Assembly (NCBI RefSeq): GCF_002078015.1
Contig: NZ_LWBP01000188.1
Location: forward strand, 124,001-188,000
Source of the DNA: Niastella populi
Lineage (GTDB): Bacteria; Bacteroidota; Bacteroidia; Chitinophagales; Chitinophagaceae
DNA length: 64,000 bases
Reading direction: 5' to 3'
A program made the translations under genes and the position numbers. The notes beneath the pieces are model-generated. The model was given only the letters and a program-made list of their open reading frames with translations. It ran no database searches and was not told the origin of the DNA. Shown in pieces: positions 8,211 to 16,742 of the stretch (the first letter of the stretch is position 1; each line of letters begins with the position of its first letter).

Positions 8211-9152
8211 ATGAAAACGAATCCTGTTCACGGAGCGTTATTTGGAGTGGCAATCGGCGATGCATTGGGCGTACCTGCGGAATTTACAAGCCGCAAAACC
8301 TTGCAGCTTGACCCTATAAAGGATTTTATCGGGTATAAAAGCCACAATCAGCCACCCGGTACGTTTTCCGATGATAGTTCACTTACCTTTTGTCTGGCCG
8401 AAACATTGTGCATTGGATTTGATCTTCACGATTTGGCCAACCGGTTTATCAATTGGCGGGAACATGCATACTGGACGGCAGGTGGAAAGGTATTCGACAT
8501 TGGTTTGATCACTGCTGAGGCTATCGGTAATTTAAAATACGTACCGAGGCCTCAATTGGCTGGTTGCTACGGAGTAAACAGTAACGGCAACGGATCGTTA
8601 ATGAGAATACTTCCATTGTTATTCTATATTAAAGATTTCGATATTGATAAAAGATATGAAGCGGCCAGCGACGTTTCTTCTATAACCCATGGCCATTTAA
8701 GATCGGTGATCAGCTGTTTTTATTACCTGGAATATGCGCTCGAATTATTAAAAGGGCATGATAAACAAACGGCTTTTGTAAACACTGCAAAAACAGTATC
8801 CGATTTTTTGGTTATAAAAAGTTTTGAAGAGAAAGAGATTAACCTGTTTGCACCATTACTGAATGAAAATATAGCTACGCAGCACGTCGATAGTATACCC
8901 TCAAGTGGTTACGTGTTAAGCACACTCAAAGCCGCGATGTATTGTTTCCTTACCACCGGGAATTATGCTGATGCTGTTTTAATGGCTGTTAACCTCGGTG
9001 ATGATACCGATACCACGGCTGCAGTAACAGGCGGCCTCGCAGGATTGTATTATGGGTTCGAATCCATTCCCGAAAAATGGGTGAAGGAAATAAAAAGAAC
9101 AAATGACATTAAAGACCTGTGCAACCGGTTAGCGAAGGCAAAAGGTCTTTGA
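8211..9152 (+). CDS. ADP-ribosylglycohydrolase family protein, copy 2
   Basis: 313 residues from the ATG at 8211; the open frame begins earlier at 8157, but that part lies inside the upstream gene. It is the same length as copy 1 and keeps all metal ligands: GTFSDDSSLT and NLGDDTDTTA. It differs mainly in the middle (about 95-115 and 185-235), where substrate-facing loops of ARH enzymes lie, for example KVFDIGLITAEAIGNL in place of EVFGVGKSTEDSITRL. Retained catalytic residues with diverged loops suggest two substrates rather than decay of one copy. It is followed by kptA after 10 nt. Confidence 0.93.
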   Translation: MKTNPVHGALFGVAIGDALGVPAEFTSRKTLQLDPIKDFIGYKSHNQPPGTFSDDSSLTFCLAETLCIGFDLHDLANRFINWREHAYWTAGGKVFDIGLITAEAIGNLKYVPRPQLAGCYGVNSNGNGSLMRILPLLFYIKDFDIDKRYEAASDVSSITHGHLRSVISCFYYLEYALELLKGHDKQTAFVNTAKTVSDFLVIKSFEEKEINLFAPLLNENIATQHVDSIPSSGYVLSTLKAAMYCFLTTGNYADAVLMAVNLGDDTDTTAAVTGGLAGLYYGFESIPEKWVKEIKRTNDIKDLCNRLAKAKGL

Positions 9153-9162
9153 AAATGATTTT

Positions 9163-9708
9163 ATGGAAAAACAACTAAAACATATAAGTAAATTTTTGAG
9201 CCTTATACTGCGGCATCAACCGCAGGAGATCGGGCTTACACTTGATCAGGAAGGCTGGGCCGATGTGGCCGAGCTGATAGAAAAGACAAATAAAAGAGGC
9301 CTCAGACTTGATTTTGCCACCCTGCAGATAATCGTAGATACCAACGATAAAAAACGTTATTCATTCAATGATGATAAAACGCGGATCCGCGCCAACCAGG
9401 GACACTCCGTTGAGATAGATCTGAACCTGGCAGCGCAGGTGCCGCCTGCCTTGCTCTTCCATGGCACCGCCGATAGGTTCATCGGCGCCATCAGGCAGCA
9501 TGGCCTGCAGAAAATGAACCGCCACCATGTTCACCTCACCGCCCATGAAGCCACTGCCCGCAATGTAGGCGGCCGCCATGGCAAACCGGTGGTGTTGATA
9601 GTTAATGCATTGATAATGCATGAACAGTCGCATGTTTTTTATTTGTCAGCCAATGGCGTGTGGCTTACCGATCACGTACCGCCTGCTTTTATTGAATTTA
9701 ACAATTAA
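9163..9708 (+). CDS. kptA: RNA 2'-phosphotransferase, Tpt1/KptA family
   Basis: 181 residues. The enzyme moves an internal RNA 2'-phosphate to NAD, giving ADP-ribose 1'',2''-cyclic phosphate and nicotinamide; some members also ADP-ribosylate RNA or DNA 5'-phosphates. Visible: the N-terminal lobe with the catalytic pair R17-H18 in SLILRH, the IRANQGHS motif that carries a further catalytic arginine, then LLFHGTADRF and HVHLTAHEATARNVGGRHGKP of the NAD-binding lobe. Nicotinamide released here could feed NadV. It is the last gene of the array, 10 nt after the second ARH gene. Bacteria have no known need for it in tRNA splicing, so its role is open. Confidence 0.92.
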   Translation: MEKQLKHISKFLSLILRHQPQEIGLTLDQEGWADVAELIEKTNKRGLRLDFATLQIIVDTNDKKRYSFNDDKTRIRANQGHSVEIDLNLAAQVPPALLFHGTADRFIGAIRQHGLQKMNRHHVHLTAHEATARNVGGRHGKPVVLIVNALIMHEQSHVFYLSANGVWLTDHVPPAFIEFNN

Positions 9709-9747
9709 CAATTCCCACGTAGAATTATAACTGGTTTCAAACCTTTT

Positions 9748-9774
9748 CATGCCTGTACTGTTAGTATAGGCATG
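9748..9774 (+). promoter_or_regulatory. Dyad covering the start codon of the LLM oxidoreductase gene
   Basis: Arms CATGCCTGTAC (9748-9758) and GTATAGGCATG (9764-9774) pair at 10 of 11 positions around a 5-nt loop. The right arm contains the ATG at 9772. In RNA it would hide the start codon; in DNA it could be an operator or the end signal of the upstream array. Confidence 0.45.
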
Positions 9775-10785
9775 TCTTTACAATTAAGTATCCTTGACCA
9801 AACCCCTATTCGCCGGGGAAGTAATGCCGCTGAAGCGTTGCAGGAGTCGGTTGAGTTGGTTCGCCTGGCCGATGAGCTGGGATTTGCCCGTTACTGGCTG
9901 AGTGAACATCACAATACCACTACTTTGGCCATGGCTGCACCGGAAATAATGATCGCCCGGCTGGCCGCGGAAAGCAAACGCATTCGTTTGGGTTCGGGTG
10001 GAATTATGTTGCCGAATCACAGCACATTGAAGGTGGCCGAGAATTTCAAAATGCTGGAAGCATTGTATCCGCAGCGGATCGATCTGGGTGTAGGCCGCGC
10101 GCCCGGTGGCGACCGCATTACCGCACAGTTATTGAATCCATCCAATACATTTGACCCGCAGGAATATATACAACAGATCAGCGACCTGCAGGATTTCTTA
10201 ACCGATAATCCCAACTATAATAATATTCATGGAAAGGTGCGGGCCATTCCGCAGATAGATACCGTTCCTGCATTATGGATGCTTACCAGTAGTGGTGAAA
10301 GCGCTTACCTGGCAGCTCATAGTGGTATGGCTTTGAGTTTTGCGCAGTTCATCAATCCCATCGGCGGCAAGGAAGCCCTTGCTGTTTACCGGCAGCGGTT
10401 CAAGCCATCTGCTCAGTTAAAAACACCCACAGCAAGTGTAGGTGTATTTGCATTTGTTTCTGAAGACGGGCAAAAGGCAGAACAGGTGCAGGCCGTTATG
10501 GATTACCGCTTGTTGAGTTTTGAAAAAGGCAGGTACGATGAGATCCCCACATTTGAAGTGGCTGGTAAATATAATTATACACCCGCTGAATGGCAGCGCG
10601 TATTGTTCAACCGGCAACGCACTATTGTAGGAACGCCTGATGTAGTGAAAGAAAAAATGCTGGCGCTGGCTGCTGAATTGGATGTGCCGGAGGTGATCAT
10701 TGCCACGTTTGCCGAAACAAAAGAAGACCGTTTTGACAGTTACCGGTTAATGGCAAAAATGTTTGCAATTACTCCCGGTAAGTAA
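9772..10785 (+). CDS. LLM class flavin-dependent oxidoreductase (MsnO8-like)
   Basis: 337 residues, a bacterial luciferase-like TIM barrel that uses reduced flavin. Typical features: LSILDQTPIRRG at the N-terminus, ELGFARYWLSEHHN (about 38-51), the RIRLGSGGIMLPNHS strand-turn, and RIDLGVGRAPGGDR (about 104-117). These match the MsnO8 subgroup named in the NCBI family scheme. The substrate is not predictable. It lies 63 nt after kptA on the same strand, but a dyad over its start codon and its unrelated function suggest a separate unit. A stem-loop with a T run follows at 10877. Confidence 0.9.
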   Translation: MSLQLSILDQTPIRRGSNAAEALQESVELVRLADELGFARYWLSEHHNTTTLAMAAPEIMIARLAAESKRIRLGSGGIMLPNHSTLKVAENFKMLEALYPQRIDLGVGRAPGGDRITAQLLNPSNTFDPQEYIQQISDLQDFLTDNPNYNNIHGKVRAIPQIDTVPALWMLTSSGESAYLAAHSGMALSFAQFINPIGGKEALAVYRQRFKPSAQLKTPTASVGVFAFVSEDGQKAEQVQAVMDYRLLSFEKGRYDEIPTFEVAGKYNYTPAEWQRVLFNRQRTIVGTPDVVKEKMLALAAELDVPEVIIATFAETKEDRFDSYRLMAKMFAITPGK

Positions 10786-10876
10786 GGTAAAAAGGTGATT
10801 TAACAAACCTTATAAACAGCGTTGTTATAAACAATCGCTTATGTAGAGTTATTAATATACATGTGAATATAAAGGA

Positions 10877-10905
10877 AGAGTCATGCCGTCCGCATGGCTC
10901 TTTTG
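10877..10905 (+). terminator. Rho-independent terminator after the LLM oxidoreductase gene
   Basis: Arms AGAGTCATGC (10877-10886) and GCATGGCTCT (10892-10901) with one G-T pair and a 5-nt loop, followed by TTT. It lies 91 nt after the stop. Confidence 0.6.
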
Positions 10906-11013
10906 CTATTGCCTATACTACGATCAGGTATTATTTTTAAGCCGTGTAAAAATGATAAACAAAGCGGAAGCGCTGACTGTTTTATCATTCTAACCATACC
11001 GTATAATCAATAT

Positions 11014-11679
11014 ATGAAAATAAAAGCAATTATAACAGGCGCTTCAGGAATGGTAGGCGAAGGAGTGCTGCATGAATGCCTGTTACACCCCGAAGTGGAG
11101 GAGGTGCTGGTGGTAGGAAGAAGAACGGCTGGTGTTGTTCATCCTAAACTTAAAGAAATCATACATAGCAACTTTTTTGATCTGTCGGCTGTAAAAGATC
11201 AGTTGAAAGGGTACAATGCCTGCTACTTTTGCCTTGGCGTATCATCGGTGGGCATGAAGGAAAAAGAGTATCATCATCTTACGTATGATCTTACCATGCA
11301 TATGGCTACTACCCTCGCAGATCAGAACCCCGGCATGACCTTCTGTTATGTTTCCGGTTCGGGCACCGATAACACCGAGCATGGTAAAATGATGTGGGCC
11401 CGCGTAAAAGGGCAAACAGAGAATGACCTGCTTCGTTTGCCGTTCAAGGCCGCTTATATGTTCAGGCCCGGTTTTATGAAACCTACCCAAGGACTTAAGC
11501 ATACATTGAAAGGGTATAAATTCTTTTCCTGGTTATATCCCGTGCTCCGGCCCATGTTCCCCAATTTTGTTTCAACTTTAAGCGAACTGGGGCGCGCTAT
11601 GATCAACGTTACCCTTAAAGGATATGAAAAGAAGGTGCTGGAAGTAAAGGATATTGTAAGGGCTGCCCAGGCTGCATAA
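11014..11679 (+). CDS. NAD(P)-binding epimerase-like short-chain protein
   Basis: 221 residues from the ATG at 11014; the frame is open from 10894, but the upstream part crosses the preceding terminator and has no protein character. The N-terminus IITGASGMVGEGVLHECL is a Rossmann dinucleotide site (GxSGxxG), followed by LVVGRR. FCYVSGSGTDNTEHGKMMWARVKGQTEND contains a Ser and the W-A-R-V-K-G-x-T-E segment that replaces the usual YxxxK of extended SDR proteins in this atypical family. APAF/YwnB-like oxidoreductases of this sort lack assigned substrates. A bidirectional terminator follows. Confidence 0.85.
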   Translation: MKIKAIITGASGMVGEGVLHECLLHPEVEEVLVVGRRTAGVVHPKLKEIIHSNFFDLSAVKDQLKGYNACYFCLGVSSVGMKEKEYHHLTYDLTMHMATTLADQNPGMTFCYVSGSGTDNTEHGKMMWARVKGQTENDLLRLPFKAAYMFRPGFMKPTQGLKHTLKGYKFFSWLYPVLRPMFPNFVSTLSELGRAMINVTLKGYEKKVLEVKDIVRAAQAA

Positions 11680-11690
11680 CAAATAAAAAA

Positions 11691-11736
11691 ATCCCGCCTA
11701 AACGGGATAAAAAAAGCATTGCTGCTTTTTGTTTTT
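11691..11736. terminator. Terminator pair between convergent genes
   Basis: Stem ATCCCG/CGGGAT (11691-11708, 6-nt loop) flanked by A and T runs, then AAAAAGCA/TGCTTTTT (11711-11730) followed by GTTTTTT. It can serve both the plus gene ending at 11679 and the minus gene ending at 11817. Confidence 0.75.
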
Positions 11737-11816
11737 TCGTGGTTGTTGTGTTAGCGCCTTAAATCGATTACGGGTTTAGGGGTCTCATGCGCGCTGCCTG
11801 ATTGGTCGAAAACATT

Positions 11817-13526
11817 TTATTGAACGATCAGCATTTTCCTGGAATGTTTATATCCTTTCATATACACGTTCAGGAAATAAACCCCATTGGCCAGTACAGG
11901 CAGTTTCATGGCGATCGTATTTCCGTTATAATCAGGTTGAACCGGCACCCGAACGCCCATGTTACTTAATAATTCCACTCTTATATTTTGTGGCAATGCA
12001 TTTTCGCCCAGGGTAATATTGATGACTTCGCGAGCCGGGTTGGGGCTTACTATAAAACTGTTGTTGGGTACTTCATCTGTTTTTACACTCACCGTTTGCG
12101 ACCAGGTTACTGTGTTGCCTGCGCCGGCCAGTTGTAAACGGTAATAAGAGGCCGGATACAGCGGGCTGGCATCCCGGGTTACATATTTCTGTTCGCCGCC
12201 ATTACCGGTGGCTGAAATGGTTTTAATGGCTTCCCAGTTTGTTCCATTGGCTGATCTTTCAAGGATATATTTATCTCCGGCTGATTCCTGTTGGCTTGTC
12301 CAGCGGATAGTTACTGAACCATCGGGCGCCGGGGCTGCGTCAAAAGAAGTAAGATGTACAGGAAGAACCGAGCATAACGCACCGCTCACTACTTCTGAGC
12401 CGACAGTATAAAAAGAAGCCGGGTTGTTTTGGTTGTTATAGGAAGTGCTGATCCAGCCGGCGCTTCTTGTTGTGTTTGAAATTCTGAACTCGTCGAAGTT
12501 GCCATACAGGCCATGGTCTGCGGTGTATTGTGAGATGCCAAAATAATTCCTGTCGTTCCCTCCAAGGCTGCTGGGGTCAAGGGTAATGCCGCCTGTATTG
12601 GTGGCATTGGCTGCCCCGTCATAATATAACACACCAGTATTGGTGGCCGCATTTATCGTAACCGCAAAATGATGCCAGGCGCCTGTGCCGGTAGTAGTAC
12701 CAGAAGAGACCTGTTGCTCAGTGCCGTTACCATTGATTGTAATGGCAAAACGTTTCACCCCGTTGCCGTTGATACTTGGGCACAGGAACATATTGAAGTT
12801 GGTATTTCTGCCAAAATCAAAAATACGCTCCCAACTGGTGTTTACTGTTTCGAGGTATACCCAGCCTTCAAAGGTAAAATTGGTTACAGAATTAAAAATA
12901 TTATTAGGTAACTGCAGGTAACGTACACCGGCAGTTCCTGATGTAATGTTCGGCGTATTTGCCAGGCGGCGGCCTTCGCCGATCTTGCTGGCGGCTAAAT
13001 TAGCCGTGCTTACATCGGTAAGATGCCTGTTGTTCGAGGTGCCATCGGTAACGCTGCTGTTGAAATGATATACGCCCATATAGCTGGCATCCCAAACACC
13101 TGTAGAAGAGGGATTGCTTACTACGCCCGATTTGCCATAGAACATATATATTATCTGGTTGCTGCCACCGGTAAGTGATGGAACCTTTACCCAGGCAACC
13201 AGTTGACCGGTGGTGGCGGTGTACCTTTCAATTTGCATAGGCAATATCGTACTGCAATCGGGGAGGGTGAAAACAATATCGTACCCGTTTGCATTGAGAA
13301 CGCGACCGCCATTGGCGGTGGTTCTTAATGAGTTGTCAGTTAAACTGATCAACACCGGGAAATCAGTCAATGTTCCTGAGATCTGGGTGCCCTGCAGGGT
13401 AATGGTTTTACCATAAGCATAGCCAGATAACTGGGCATCAACATGTTTACTAAGAAGCATCGCTGGTACGAATAGACAGAAGAATCCCTTCTTCAAAGTG
13501 CTACTCTTTACTTTGAATTGTTTCAT
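11817..13526 (-). CDS. DUF2341/LamG domain protein with T9SS sorting domain
   Basis: 569 residues. An N-terminal signal peptide (KKGFFCLFVPAMLLSKHVDAQ) is followed by a DUF2341 domain (about 50-150; FPVLISLTDNSL, YDIVFTLPDCSTILPMQIERY, IYMFYGKSG), a LamG/concanavalin-like domain (about 165-380; FTFEGWVYLET, WHHFAVTINAATNTGVLYYDG) and a C-terminal type IX secretion sorting domain (FIVSPNPAREVINITL to the terminal KMLIVQ). It is thus secreted or surface bound via T9SS; LamG and DUF2341 modules usually bind carbohydrate. No catalytic domain is seen. It is a single-gene unit sharing a terminator with the convergent gene on its 3' side. Confidence 0.9.
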   Translation of the reverse strand: MKQFKVKSSTLKKGFFCLFVPAMLLSKHVDAQLSGYAYGKTITLQGTQISGTLTDFPVLISLTDNSLRTTANGGRVLNANGYDIVFTLPDCSTILPMQIERYTATTGQLVAWVKVPSLTGGSNQIIYMFYGKSGVVSNPSSTGVWDASYMGVYHFNSSVTDGTSNNRHLTDVSTANLAASKIGEGRRLANTPNITSGTAGVRYLQLPNNIFNSVTNFTFEGWVYLETVNTSWERIFDFGRNTNFNMFLCPSINGNGVKRFAITINGNGTEQQVSSGTTTGTGAWHHFAVTINAATNTGVLYYDGAANATNTGGITLDPSSLGGNDRNYFGISQYTADHGLYGNFDEFRISNTTRSAGWISTSYNNQNNPASFYTVGSEVVSGALCSVLPVHLTSFDAAPAPDGSVTIRWTSQQESAGDKYILERSANGTNWEAIKTISATGNGGEQKYVTRDASPLYPASYYRLQLAGAGNTVTWSQTVSVKTDEVPNNSFIVSPNPAREVINITLGENALPQNIRVELLSNMGVRVPVQPDYNGNTIAMKLPVLANGVYFLNVYMKGYKHSRKMLIVQ

Positions 13527-13788
13527 GCGCCTTAACCAATTAATACTTCAGCTTTTTACGGAATCAATGTGCATCAGGAAGCGAAGTATTAAGTATAACC
13601 GCATAGGTTCAGAAAAAATTGTATCCGCGGGTTGGAAATGTAATGGTAAACCTTTATTATTTGATATATGTCAACAAGTAGGTAAGGATAGTGGTTTTTT
13701 TTAGCAGCGGCCAAAAAATTGTTTAGCTGACATTAAATAATATCACTATCTATAAAGGGTTCGAAGTTTAAAATGTTGAATTGACCTT

Positions 13789-15945
13789 TCACGATGGCAC
13801 CATCGGCAAATGCCTGATGCGCCTGCCGCCTGCTTTATATACTGCATTGGCAATGGCGGCTGCAGCCGGCCCCTGTGCTGCTTCTCCGGCGCCCATGGCC
13901 TTTTCTTCAGGTTGATTCAATACCGCCACTTCCACCTCCGGCACCTGGTTAAAACGCATGATGGGGTACGAAACCCAGTCCCTGCTGCTAACATGTTGCG
14001 CATCGAACTTCACCTGTTCGATTAACGTCCAGCTGGCCGACTGTATCATGCCGCCTTCTGTTTGATTGATAATTCCATCCAGGTTGATCACTTCGCCTGC
14101 GTCGATGGCCGACCACATCTTTTGTACCTCTATCGCTCCTGTTGCAGGTTGAACATGTACCTGTGCGGCAACTGCACAATACGATGCGCTGTTCTTGTAC
14201 CGCGAGAAAGCTATTCCAATACCAGTGTTGGCCGGCAATTGTATGTTGGAAATCATTTCCTGCACTTTGCGGATAACCGCTTTTGCGCGTTCATCCTGTA
14301 AATGCATTAAACGGAAAGTGAAAGGATCCTTACCGGCTTTTTCGGCCAGCTCATCCATGAATGATTCTATAGCAAAGATATTGGCGTATGCGCCGAGGCT
14401 GCGAAGTGCTGAGGTTCGCAACGGGCCTTTGAAGAAATGTGCTTCTATGCGTTGATTGGGAATGGCATAATAAGGTTCCGAATTCCTGTTGGCGCCACTG
14501 CTAAAGCGTGAACTTTCTTTAAGCGGGGTAGCGTAATGTTGTGCTGCCAGCAGGTTGTTGGCATCGCCGCCGGGACGAATGCTATGTGTGTCGGACCACA
14601 GTTCATATAGCCAGGCGGTAATATTACCCGCATCATCAAGTAACGCGGCTGCTTCCATGATCATGGCGCTGCCATAGGGTTCCCAGGCATGTTCATCGCT
14701 GCGTGTCCATTGCAGCCTTACGTGTTTACCGGCATAAGCCATTGCCAGCAGGGCCACATCGGCTGCTACATCGTCGGCGCCATTATGACCATAACAACCC
14801 GAACCGGGAACACCGGTAACATCGATCTTGTCAACCGGTAACGGTAATAATTTTGAAATGGATTCGCGCAGGGGGTAAATGCCCTGCGAATGCGACCATA
14901 CATGCAGCCGGCCGTTATCGTATATCGCCAGGGCGCACGATGGCCCAATAGAAGCATGCATGTGATAAGGTTTATAATATTGCGCTTTTATCCACGCATT
15001 GCTATCGGGTATACTGCCTTTTTCAGCTACCTTATCATTTTGCCCGGGCAGCGTTTTCAGATATTTGATCATGTTGCTGCCTGCAGGCAGTTTACTGCCG
15101 GCGCTCCATTTGCTATGTTGCTGCAACCATCGTTGTGCTTTAACGGACTGGTATTCTTCCTGTGTTATAACACCCACAAAACTTCCGTTCACAACCGTCT
15201 TTAATATGCCGGGAATATTTTTTTTCAGTGCCTTTTCATCCAGCTCCTGCAACCGGGCGTCGTATGCGGGTGGACGAACAACACAGGCATGCACCATACC
15301 GGGGAAACGCATGTCCTGGATATAATACTGTTCGCCACGCGCCATGCGGCTGATATCGCTGCGCGGAATGGCCTTGCCAACCAGTTTATAACTTTCCTTT
15401 GGTTTTAAGTTAACAGGCGCCTGTACCTTATCGGTTATTTGTTTACCATTTAAAAGCTGGTGGAAGGTTATTGACTTGTTTCCTGTAACGGCGCTGATGG
15501 TCCCGTTCTGCATGTTTAATTGTGCCGCAGGAACGCCGAGTTGTTGCGATGCCAGCTCCAGTAATTTTTGCCGGGCTGCTGCGGCTGCAAACCGAACCGC
15601 CATGGCGCTTTGTTCAATAGAACCGCTGCCCACCGTATACCCTTCATTGGGCGTTCTGAGCGTATCTGCCAACACCACTTCAACCTTGTTCATTCCGAGG
15701 TCGAGCTCTTCTGCCGCCACCTGTGCAATGGCAGTGCCTATTCCCTGCCCCAGTTCGAGCTTGCCGGTAAAGATGCGTACCTGTCCGTTGGCCAGCACTT
15801 CCAGCCAGGCATTGATATGGGGATGCCGTTTAATGCTTTGCGGCAGTTCCTGGAACATAGGCGAAGGCAGGTCAATGAATGAACGCTGCAGGCTGAACCC
15901 GATGGCGAGGCAACCGGTGTTCTTTAAAAAATTTCTTCTGTTCAT
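13789..15945 (-). CDS. Xanthine dehydrogenase family molybdopterin-binding subunit (IorB-like)
   Basis: 718 residues. The N-terminus MNRRNFLKNTGCLAIGFSL has a Tat-type RR-x-F-L-K motif, so folded export with cofactor is likely. The body matches the large subunit of isoquinoline 1-oxidoreductase-like molybdenum hydroxylases: KLELGQGIGTAIAQVAAEEL (about 61-80), GVPGSGCYGHNGADDVAADVALLA, and AMGAGEAAQGPAAAAIANAV at the C-terminus, holding the catalytic Glu of the GxGE motif. It oxidises an unknown aldehyde or N-heterocycle at a molybdopterin site. The [2Fe-2S] subunit is encoded upstream (15987-16454) 41 nt away, so the two form one operon. No cytochrome subunit gene is adjacent. Confidence 0.92.
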   Translation of the reverse strand: MNRRNFLKNTGCLAIGFSLQRSFIDLPSPMFQELPQSIKRHPHINAWLEVLANGQVRIFTGKLELGQGIGTAIAQVAAEELDLGMNKVEVVLADTLRTPNEGYTVGSGSIEQSAMAVRFAAAAARQKLLELASQQLGVPAAQLNMQNGTISAVTGNKSITFHQLLNGKQITDKVQAPVNLKPKESYKLVGKAIPRSDISRMARGEQYYIQDMRFPGMVHACVVRPPAYDARLQELDEKALKKNIPGILKTVVNGSFVGVITQEEYQSVKAQRWLQQHSKWSAGSKLPAGSNMIKYLKTLPGQNDKVAEKGSIPDSNAWIKAQYYKPYHMHASIGPSCALAIYDNGRLHVWSHSQGIYPLRESISKLLPLPVDKIDVTGVPGSGCYGHNGADDVAADVALLAMAYAGKHVRLQWTRSDEHAWEPYGSAMIMEAAALLDDAGNITAWLYELWSDTHSIRPGGDANNLLAAQHYATPLKESSRFSSGANRNSEPYYAIPNQRIEAHFFKGPLRTSALRSLGAYANIFAIESFMDELAEKAGKDPFTFRLMHLQDERAKAVIRKVQEMISNIQLPANTGIGIAFSRYKNSASYCAVAAQVHVQPATGAIEVQKMWSAIDAGEVINLDGIINQTEGGMIQSASWTLIEQVKFDAQHVSSRDWVSYPIMRFNQVPEVEVAVLNQPEEKAMGAGEAAQGPAAAAIANAVYKAGGRRIRHLPMVPS

Positions 15946-15986
15946 ACCCGATATGAATAAAGTAGAATGAGGTAAACATTATTGAC

Positions 15987-16454
15987 TTATTTGGAATTGG
16001 CCGCCCGCTTCACTGCTTTAATGATGCGGCTCTGCGTGCCGCAACGGCAGAGTGCACGTTGTAAACCATTGCGGATAGCGGTATCGTCGGGGTGAGGGTT
16101 TTCGTTCAGTAGTGCAACGGCAGAGATCACCATGCCGTTCATGCAATAACCGCATTGCGCAGCCTGCTCCTGTACGAAGGCTTCCTGAACGGGATGCATT
16201 TCGTTGTCGTTTTGTATCAATCCTTCCAGCGTGACTATCTTCCTGTCTTTTACCGCTGCTACGGGCAGCATACAACTGGGTTCTGCTTTGCCATTGAGCA
16301 ATACCATACACGCGCCGCATTGCTGCAACCCGCAACCGTATTTCGGGCCATTCAGCGCCAGCTGGTTTCGCAGCACATACAACAACGGAGTGGCAGGATC
16401 AACCTGCACGGTATGTTTTTTACCGTTCACCTGCAATTGAATGGTAGTATTCAT
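15987..16454 (-). CDS. (2Fe-2S)-binding subunit of molybdenum hydroxylase (IorA-like)
   Basis: 155 residues from the ATG at 16454; the longer frame to 16478 adds eight residues (MFFLNSII) without family character. Two [2Fe-2S] clusters are evident: a plant-type ferredoxin motif in GPKYGCGLQQCGACMVLLNG with a later SCMLP cysteine, and the C-terminal four-helix cluster QCGYCMNGM with LCRCGT. It passes electrons from the molybdopterin subunit encoded just downstream. The protein has no signal peptide, so export would rely on the partner's Tat signal. Confidence 0.93.
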   Translation of the reverse strand: MNTTIQLQVNGKKHTVQVDPATPLLYVLRNQLALNGPKYGCGLQQCGACMVLLNGKAEPSCMLPVAAVKDRKIVTLEGLIQNDNEMHPVQEAFVQEQAAQCGYCMNGMVISAVALLNENPHPDDTAIRNGLQRALCRCGTQSRIIKAVKRAANSK

Positions 16455-16633
16455 AATAATTGAATTTAAAAAGAACATGGCGACGCGTAAAACCGAATGC
16501 CTGGCCTTTGCCTTCGGTCATCCGGTTACCGTCAAAAGAGTATAAGTTAAGCAATTAAACTAAAACAAAGTGGGTCGAAACCAACAGCGGAATATTACAG
16601 GGATAGAATGTTAAATATATGTGAGCGCGAAGT

Positions 16634-16693
16634 ATTACCGGCTTTAGCACCTGTAGCTGCAACACGTACAGGGCTAAAGCGTATGCCGGTAAT
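16634..16693. repeat. 60-nt imperfect palindrome (REP-like)
   Basis: Outer arms ATTACCGG (16634-16641) and CCGGTAAT (16686-16693) enclose inner arms GCTTTAGCACCTGTA and TACAGGGCTAAAGC. It lies between two minus-strand genes, has no T run, and resembles a repetitive extragenic palindrome or structured leader. Confidence 0.5.
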
Positions 16694-16742
16694 GAATGAG
16701 TGACAAATTGATTAATTGGTAAAGGTTACAGATCACGCCTTT

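Noticed and set aside
2321-9708. The NAD/ADP-ribose array as a prophage or mobile island
   Set aside because: No integrase, transposase, tRNA target or flanking direct repeats were seen, and base composition looks like that of the neighbours.
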